Assembly: GCA_016703335.1 (NCBI GenBank)
Contig: JADJCG010000015.1
Span: forward strand, 62,001-126,000
Reading direction: 5' to 3'
DNA length: 64,000 nt
Origin: Caulobacteraceae bacterium
GTDB lineage: Bacteria > Pseudomonadota > Alphaproteobacteria > Caulobacterales > Aquidulcibacteraceae
Shown here: positions 58,457 through 64,000 of the stretch, in pieces
How positions within the stretch are numbered: position 1 is the stretch's first letter
Layout: the number at the start of each line of letters is the position of its first letter
Notes under the pieces: model-generated
What the model was told of the DNA's origin: nothing
The model's input: the letters and a program-made list of their open reading frames with translations, nothing else
Database searches by the model: none
Translations under genes and position numbers: made by a program

Positions 58457-59530
58457 AGCGCTCGCGCGCCTGTTGGCGGAGACCGGCTTTACCAGCGCAA
58501 CGCGCACGCCTCTGGCGGCGGATGCCTCCACACGCCGCTACGAGCGCCTGCAACTCGGCGATCGCAAAGCCATGCTCATGGACGCACCGCCGAGCGCCGA
58601 GAGCAAGCCATGCCCGCCGAGTGCAACGCCGGCTGAGCGCCGCACTATGGGTTGGAATGCAACTGCGCGTTTGGCCGCGTCGCGCGTCGAAGCGTTCGTT
58701 GCCGTTGCAAACTATCTCGAAAGCATCGGCCTAGCGCCGCCGAAGATTTACGGCGCTGATTGTGAAGCCGGCTACGCGGTGATTGAAGATCTTGGCGATG
58801 ATCTCTTCGCCAACATCATCCCGCAAGGCACGGACGAGATCGCGCTCTATGAAGAAGCCGCGCGCGTGCTCGCGCATGTGCACACCTCGCCGTCTGCGCC
58901 GATGCGCCTACAAGGCGCCGGCAATGCCGCTTGGCCGCTTTTGGATTACGACGCGCTCGCGCTTGAAGTGAACGCGGACCTCTTTGTCGAATGGCTACCA
59001 CGCGCCGCTGACGTCCACATCGATGACGCCGCGCGCGCGCGCTGGGAAAAATCCGCGACAGCCTGATCGTCAAAGCGCTCGGCTTCCCTCGCACCTTCAC
59101 TATCCGTGACTATCACGCCGAGAACCTGCTTTGGCTGCCAAACCGCGACGGCCTGCAGCGCGTCGGGTTGCTGGATTTCCAGGACGCCATCCGCGGTTGG
59201 CGCGGCTGGGATTTCTCCATGCTGCTGCACGACGCCCGTCGCGACGTCAGCCCAGCCGCTCACGAAGCTGCGGTCCGAGCTTATCTCGAAGCCAGCGGCA
59301 ACAGCGAAACCGAGTTTCAGCGCGAACTTGCCGTGCTTGGCGCTATCAATACGATGCGTATCCTCGGTATTTTCTCGCGGCTTACATCGCGCGATAACAA
59401 GCCGCGCTATCTCGCTTTCATGCCGCGCATGTGGGGCCACCTTGGCCGCACGCTGGAGCATCCGTCGCTCGCTGATGCGCGCGCCTTCGTGAATGACGTT
59501 GCGCGTCCTTATCTGGAGAAGGCGGCTTGA
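58443..59530 (+). CDS. amgK: N-acetylmuramate/N-acetylglucosamine kinase AmgK, frameshifted
   Basis: About 362 residues after correcting one lost A in the run 59047-59051. The aminoglycoside-phosphotransferase fold shows 'LAADASTRRYERLQLGDRKA' (nucleotide loop and Lys), 'AVIEDLGDDLFANII', and after the break 'IRDYHAENLLWLP' (catalytic loop) and 'VGLLDFQDAIRGWRGWDF' (metal Asp). AmgK phosphorylates MurNAc and GlcNAc at the anomeric position in peptidoglycan recycling; the product goes to MurU, the next gene. The start is TTG 58443 inside the end of tsaE. Confidence 0.88.
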
Positions 59531-60240
59531 TCCCGCACACAGCCATGGTGCTCGCGGCGGGTCTCGGCACCCGTATGCGCCCGCTCACCAACGATCGCTG
59601 TAAAGCGCTCGTCACCGTCGGCGGCAAAACGCTCATCGATCACAACCTGGATCGCCTCGTCGCTGCCGGCGTGAAGCGCGCGGTCGTGAACGTCCACGCC
59701 TTCGCCGATCTGCTCGAAGCGCATCTGCAGCGCCGCAACGATATTGAAATCGTTATTTCAGATGAACGCGCGCAGCTCATGGAAACCGGCGGCGGCATTC
59801 GCCAGGCTCGTCCGCTGCTCGGCGATGCGCCGATCATCGTCTGCAACATCGATAGCGTCTGGGAAGAGTGGAACGGGTCGGCCATCGCGCGCCTCGCGTA
59901 CAGCTACAATCCCGCGAAGTGCGACACGAAGCTTATGCTCGCTTCCATGGACCAGTGCCTCGGCTTCGATGGCTCGGGCGATTTCTTCATGGACGAAGGT
60001 GGCAAGCTCACGTTCCGTGACGACGCGCCAAGCACGCCGTGGGCCTACATGGGCGTCTACATCACCGATCCGAAAATTGTTGACGGCGAACCGCTCGAAC
60101 CGTTCTCGATGACGCGCGTCTGGCGCAAGCTCGCGCCTGAAGGCCGTCTGCACGGCGCGCCGCTCGGCGGCTTCTGGATGCACGTCGGCGATCCGCAAGC
60201 GCGCGAACAAGCTGAGGCACGATTGGCGAGGGCGGCGTGA
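59527..60240 (+). CDS. murU: N-acetylmuramate-1-phosphate uridylyltransferase MurU
   Basis: 237 residues of the sugar-nucleotidyltransferase fold: 'MVLAAGLGTRMRPLT' (nucleotide loop), Lys in 'DRCKALVTVGGKTLIDH', 'METGGGIRQA' and metal Asp in 'VCNIDSVW'. It makes UDP-MurNAc from MurNAc-1-P, allowing cell-wall recycling that bypasses de novo synthesis and fosfomycin's target. The start TTG 59527 overlaps the amgK stop as TTGA with GGAGAAGG upstream. The stop overlaps addB as GTGA. Confidence 0.9.
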   Translation: MIPHTAMVLAAGLGTRMRPLTNDRCKALVTVGGKTLIDHNLDRLVAAGVKRAVVNVHAFADLLEAHLQRRNDIEIVISDERAQLMETGGGIRQARPLLGDAPIIVCNIDSVWEEWNGSAIARLAYSYNPAKCDTKLMLASMDQCLGFDGSGDFFMDEGGKLTFRDDAPSTPWAYMGVYITDPKIVDGEPLEPFSMTRVWRKLAPEGRLHGAPLGGFWMHVGDPQAREQAEARLARAA

Positions 60241-63191
60241 GTTCGCTCTCGCTCGGGCTGCCCGAACCTCTGTTCGGCGGCCCGGCGCCAAGACTACGCG
60301 CGATCCCGGCGTCCGAACCGTTCCTCGATCTTCTAGCTGAAGCGATGATTGCCGCGCTCAAGCGCGACGACGATCCGTTTGCGCTTGCCGATGCGCTCGT
60401 GCTGTTGCCCAACCGCCGCTCCGCGCGAGGCCTCATCGATGCCTTCGCCCATCGGCTCGGCGGCGCGGCGTTGCTGCCAACGATCCGTCCACTCGGCGAT
60501 CCGCACTCGGATGACGATCCCGACATTTGGGGCGCCGACCCGATGAGCGCCGACATTCTGCCGCCGATCGACAAGATGCAACGGCGTATGCAACTCGCAT
60601 CGCTCATCCGTCGCCGCTCCGTCGCGGAGAACGGCGTCGACGATCCAGCCCGCGCCATCGCGCTCGCCGACGAACTCGGCAAATTGCTCGATAGCGCCGC
60701 GACGGTCGAAAAAGTCGACTGGAAGAAACTTCCGAAACTCGTCGAAGAAATCGATCTCGCCCGCCACTGGATGAGTTCCGCGGCGTTCCTCGACATCATC
60801 GCCACCTTCTGGCCAGCGCACTTGAAAGAGCAGGGGGTCAGCGATCCAGCCGAACATGGCGCAGCGCTCCGTCACGCACTCGCCGCGCGCTGGAAAACCG
60901 ATCCGCCGAAGCGCCCAATCATCATCGCCGGCTCCACCGGCTCGCAATCGACAACGCGCGAACTGATGAAAGTCGTGTCGCGCTTGCCGAACGGCGTCGT
61001 TGTTCTGCCCAACATTGACGTCGATTTGGACAACGATAGCTGGCGTCTGATCGGTGATCAGCATCCGCAATACGCGCTGAAGCACACACTCGCCGCGCTC
61101 GGCGTCGAGCGCCACGAAGTGCCGATGCTGAAGTTCGAGGATGAGCAGGGCCGCGCGCGCCGTGTGCTGATGCGCGAAGCTCTGGCGCCTGCCGAGAAGA
61201 CTGCAGACTGGATCGCGCGCCTCACCGCTATTGGCGGCGAAGCGTTCGTGAAGAACGGCGCAAGCGGCCTCCGCTTGCTTGAAGCGGCGACAGAGGACGA
61301 GGAAGCCACCGCCATCGCGCTCATGGTGCGCGAAAAGCTCGAAGAGCCGGGCGGCGCGGCGGCGATCGTTACGCCGGACGCCGGCCTCGCGCGCCGCATC
61401 GAGGCCAAGCTGGCGCGCTGGGGCATTGAGCCTAGCGTCTCGCACGGCTGCCCATTGCGTGAGACCGACGCCGGCCGCCTGATCGCGCTGCTCTGTGAAC
61501 TCGCCCACGATCCCGCCGAACCTGTTGCGCTCGCTGCACTGCTGAAACATCCGCGCGTAGGCATCGCGAGCGACGCCGACGGCTACACCATCCTCGAACA
61601 CGAAGGCCTCCGCGGCGCGCGCCGCCACGACACGCTCACCGATCTCGCCAATCTCGGTGAGCGCGATCCCGACAAGCAGGTGAAGAACTGGTCGCGCGCC
61701 CGCGCGATTGTCGAGGCAGTGGCGCAAGCACTCGCGCCGCTCACCAAGATCATGTCTCAGAAGGACGTGTCGCTCTCCGCCTTCGCCGACGCGCTCAGCC
61801 AATGCGCCGAAAGCCTCACGAAGTACGACGTCTGGCAAGGCCGCGATGGCGAGGGCGCCTCGCGTCTGCTGCGCGATGCCAATCAGTTCGGCGCCGAACT
61901 CGGTCTCATCAACGCGTACTCGGCGCCACGTGTGCTGCTGCGCTTGATGGACGATCACCAAATCGCGCCTGTGCAATCCTCCGGCGAAGCGCGCGTCGCC
62001 ATCTGGGGTTTGCTCGAAGCACGTCTGCAGCGCCGCGACTTGATGATCCTCGCCGGTCTCAACGAAGGCGTGTGGCCGACACCGCCTGCACAAGACCCAT
62101 TTCTCTCCCGCGCTATGCGCGACAAGCTCGGCCTGCCATCACAGGACGCTCGCATCGGCCTCGCCGCGCACGATTTCGCGCAGCTCGCCAACGCGCCGAA
62201 TGTTGTGCTCACCCGCTCACTCCGCCGCGAGGGCTCGCCAACTCTCGCCTCACGATGGCTATGGCGCCTCAAGACGTTGGTGCAAGGCGCGAAGACGGAA
62301 CTGGAGTCAGCGAACACCTACCTAGCCTACGCCAAGAAGCTCGACGAACCGGCAGAGATCACGCCGGTCAAGCCCGTGCAACCGCGCCCACCTGCCGACA
62401 AACGCCTCACGCAAATCAGCGTCACCCAAGTCGAAACGCTGATCCGTGATCCTTATGCCGTCTACGCGCGTCGCATCCTGAAACTCGATCATCTCGATCC
62501 AATCGGCGCCGAAGCCGGTCCCGCTGAACGCGGCACCGCCGTTCACCGCGCCATCGAACGCTTCGGCGACGGTAGCGATCCTGCCGAACTTTCGCGCTTG
62601 CTCGATGAAGAACTCGGCTGGCACGGCATCGCACCGGAACGCCGCGCCGCCGACCGCGAGCGCTTGCTTACATCCATCAGCGCGCTCATCGCTTGGTTCA
62701 ACGAACGCAATTCTTCCGGCGCCACGATCTATCGTGAGAAGTACGGCAAGATGCCCGTCGACGGCGTGAACCTCACCGGCATCGCTGACCGCATCGAGAT
62801 CGGTCCAGATCACGTTGCCATTCTCGATTTTAAAACCGGCAAGCCGCCCACGGACGATCAGGTCAACAGCGGCCTCAGCCCACAACTCTTGCTCGAAACT
62901 GCGATGCTCATGTCCGGCTCTATCGGCGACGTGCCGAAGGCGACGCCCACTGAGCTCATCTACTGGCAATTCGGCGGATCAAAACCAGCGCCACACGTCG
63001 TCGACGCAGAAGGCGGCCCCGTGCTCGCTGCCGAAAAAGCGATGGCGTCGTTGCGCGGTTTGTTGAATCGCTACGCCAATGCCGAGCAAGCTTTCTACTC
63101 CAAGCCGCGCGTGCAATTCCTAAAGCCCTACGACGAGTACGACCTCCTCGCGCGCCGCAAGGAATGGGCTGACGAAGTGGGTGACGAATGA
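60237..63191 (+). CDS. addB: double-strand break repair protein AddB (alphaproteobacterial type)
   Basis: 984 residues. It has an inactivated helicase-like N-terminal part and a RecB-type nuclease at the end: 'ERGTAVHRAIERFGDG' (His), 'GIADRIEIG' and 'HVAILDFKTGKPPTDD' with Asp and Lys, and 'LSPQLLLETAML' with Gln. 'SISVTQVETLIRDPY'-like 'ISVTQVETLIRDPYAVYAR' opens the nuclease domain. With AddA it forms the helicase-nuclease that processes broken DNA ends for RecA. Start GTG 60237 overlaps murU; the stop overlaps the addA start. Confidence 0.94.
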   Translation: MSSLSLGLPEPLFGGPAPRLRAIPASEPFLDLLAEAMIAALKRDDDPFALADALVLLPNRRSARGLIDAFAHRLGGAALLPTIRPLGDPHSDDDPDIWGADPMSADILPPIDKMQRRMQLASLIRRRSVAENGVDDPARAIALADELGKLLDSAATVEKVDWKKLPKLVEEIDLARHWMSSAAFLDIIATFWPAHLKEQGVSDPAEHGAALRHALAARWKTDPPKRPIIIAGSTGSQSTTRELMKVVSRLPNGVVVLPNIDVDLDNDSWRLIGDQHPQYALKHTLAALGVERHEVPMLKFEDEQGRARRVLMREALAPAEKTADWIARLTAIGGEAFVKNGASGLRLLEAATEDEEATAIALMVREKLEEPGGAAAIVTPDAGLARRIEAKLARWGIEPSVSHGCPLRETDAGRLIALLCELAHDPAEPVALAALLKHPRVGIASDADGYTILEHEGLRGARRHDTLTDLANLGERDPDKQVKNWSRARAIVEAVAQALAPLTKIMSQKDVSLSAFADALSQCAESLTKYDVWQGRDGEGASRLLRDANQFGAELGLINAYSAPRVLLRLMDDHQIAPVQSSGEARVAIWGLLEARLQRRDLMILAGLNEGVWPTPPAQDPFLSRAMRDKLGLPSQDARIGLAAHDFAQLANAPNVVLTRSLRREGSPTLASRWLWRLKTLVQGAKTELESANTYLAYAKKLDEPAEITPVKPVQPRPPADKRLTQISVTQVETLIRDPYAVYARRILKLDHLDPIGAEAGPAERGTAVHRAIERFGDGSDPAELSRLLDEELGWHGIAPERRAADRERLLTSISALIAWFNERNSSGATIYREKYGKMPVDGVNLTGIADRIEIGPDHVAILDFKTGKPPTDDQVNSGLSPQLLLETAMLMSGSIGDVPKATPTELIYWQFGGSKPAPHVVDAEGGPVLAAEKAMASLRGLLNRYANAEQAFYSKPRVQFLKPYDEYDLLARRKEWADEVGDE

Positions 63192-64000
63192 GCGAGCCGC
63201 TCGACGCCGTCGCCGAAGCCACGCAAGCGCAAGGGCAGGCGGCGCACCCGCACGTCTCGGTGTTCGTCACCGCAAACGCCGGCTCCGGCAAGACGAAGGT
63301 GCTTGTTGATCGCATCGCGCGCCTACTGCTCGAAGGTTCGAAGCCCTCAGCGTTCCTCTGCATTACCTACACAAAGGCGGCTGCGGCTGAGATGCAGCGC
63401 CGCTTGTTCGAGCGCCTCGGCGGTTGGTGTGTCGCCGACGACAAGAGTCTCTCCGCCGAACTAGAGAAACTCGGCGCCAACGCCGCCGACCTCCCGCGCG
63501 CCCGCGCCCTCTTCGCGCAGGCGCTCGAGACGCCGGGCGGTCTCAAGATCCAAACCATCCACGCCTTCTGCGAACGCCTGCTCGCGCGCTTTCCGCTCGA
63601 AGCGCACGTGCCACCGGGTTTCGACATTGCTGATGAAGCGCGCTCTGCTGCCTTGCTCGGCGATGCCCGCGCGAAGGCCGCGCTGTCCGACGGCGGTCAA
63701 CGCGACGCCTTCCGCCGTTTCGCCAAGCGCCTTTACAGCGATCACCTCGAAGGCCTGCTCGATCGCCTAGCAATGCGCCGCGCCGAGTTTCATCGCTTCG
63801 CGCAAAAACACCAGGGCGAACTCTTCGCCGCCCAAAAGCTGCGTGAACGACACGGCGTCACGCAGAACGCCGAAGACTACACACGCGAATTTCTAGCGCG
63901 CTGGCGCTGCAACGAGTTGCGCGATGCAGCAAACGCGCTTTGTGAGGGCAGCGCCAATGACTGCAAAGCCGGTGAACGGCTGCGGGTCGTTCTGGATTGC
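63188..64000 (+). CDS. addA: double-strand break repair helicase AddA, 3'-truncated by the window
   Basis: The first 271 codons of a UvrD-type helicase. ATG 63188 overlaps the addB stop (ATGA). Walker A is 'VTANAGSGKTKVLVDRIA', motif Ia 'FLCITYTKAAAAEMQRRL' and 'IQTIHAFCERLLARFPLEA' follow in order. AddA supplies the 3'-5' translocating motor and a second nuclease; those parts lie beyond base 64000. No frameshift is seen in the visible part. Confidence 0.94.
   Translation, partial: MSEPLDAVAEATQAQGQAAHPHVSVFVTANAGSGKTKVLVDRIARLLLEGSKPSAFLCITYTKAAAAEMQRRLFERLGGWCVADDKSLSAELEKLGANAADLPRARALFAQALETPGGLKIQTIHAFCERLLARFPLEAHVPPGFDIADEARSAALLGDARAKAALSDGGQRDAFRRFAKRLYSDHLEGLLDRLAMRRAEFHRFAQKHQGELFAAQKLRERHGVTQNAEDYTREFLARWRCNELRDAANALCEGSANDCKAGERLRVVLDC

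Noticed and set aside
60333..62093. Long minus-strand open frame opposite addB (586 codons)
   Set aside because: Shadow of addB with no ribosome site or protein-like features.
1..64000. Prophage, insertion sequence, CRISPR array, or tRNA-linked island
   Set aside because: No transposase, integrase, phage structural gene, regular repeat-spacer pattern or tRNA was found on reading both strands.

Overview
The window is a gene-dense, GC-rich chromosomal segment of an alphaproteobacterium, most likely from the Caulobacterales/Hyphomonadaceae side of the class. The evidence is a DivL-type kinase with Tyr in place of the phospho-acceptor His, a ChvI/ChvG pair next to an EIIA-Man/HPr phosphotransferase gene, the tsaE-amgK-murU-addB-addA chain, alphaproteobacterial AddB, and many small exported lipoproteins. 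I saw no prophage, insertion sequence, CRISPR array, rRNA or tRNA.

Layout. 1-5.8 kb: end of a FabH-like gene, photolyase, catalase-peroxidase KatG, and a TerC membrane protein behind a long structured leader that resembles a Mn-sensing yybP-ykoY element. 5.9-12.4 kb (minus strand): rlmN with two paralogous GNAT acetyltransferases around a membrane protein with a TIR-like end, a DMT exporter, then an isoaspartyl peptidase / lysozyme-inhibitor lipoprotein / SpoU methylase operon. 12.5-15 kb: quinone oxidoreductase, a membrane methyltransferase and an alpha/beta-hydrolase lipoprotein. 15-21.3 kb: a histidine-degradation cluster (hutG, hutI, hutU, hutH) interleaved with alpha/beta hydrolases. 21.3-27.7 kb: lysoplasmalogenase-like protein, repeat lipoprotein, short-chain dehydrogenase, HU with a histone-H1-like tail, putative metallopeptidase lipoprotein, and a MarR regulator divergent from a methyltransferase with operator-like inverted repeats between them. 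28-32 kb: a minus-strand operon (ABC ATPase, aldo-keto reductase, DUF2277, tautomerase, DMT transporter) and small genes. 32-36 kb: PEP-mutase-family enzyme, DNA polymerase I, small proteins. 36.6-41.4 kb: lipoprotein, methanethiol S-methyltransferase, ChvI-ChvG and a fused EIIA-HPr protein with no hprK. 41.5-49.2 kb: M61-like peptidase, two SemiSWEET sugar transporters around a GlsB protein, lactonase-like lipoprotein, channel-like membrane protein, adenosylhomocysteinase behind a very clear SAH riboswitch, and a TonB-like protein. 49.4-57.9 kb: DivL, SIMPL lipoprotein, class III cyclase, exported unknown, M20 peptidase, and a ferredoxin/ferredoxin-reductase operon. 58-64 kb: tsaE, amgK, murU, addB and the start of addA, all overlapping.

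A general caution. About fifteen genes, including the normally essential polA and the central ahcY, are broken by single-base frameshifts, often at short homopolymers, and conserved protein sequence resumes at once in the next frame. This looks like uncorrected indels in a long-read assembly rather than decay. I give such genes one span and state where the frame changes. Two apparent in-frame deletions (the short-chain dehydrogenase and the EIIA-HPr junction) should be judged with this in mind.

The strongest non-coding finding is the SAH riboswitch before ahcY. The most unusual coding findings are the EIIA-HPr single-chain protein lacking its kinase, the TIR-like membrane protein between twin acetyltransferases, and six convergent gene pairs that overlap by exactly four bases through shared stop codons.
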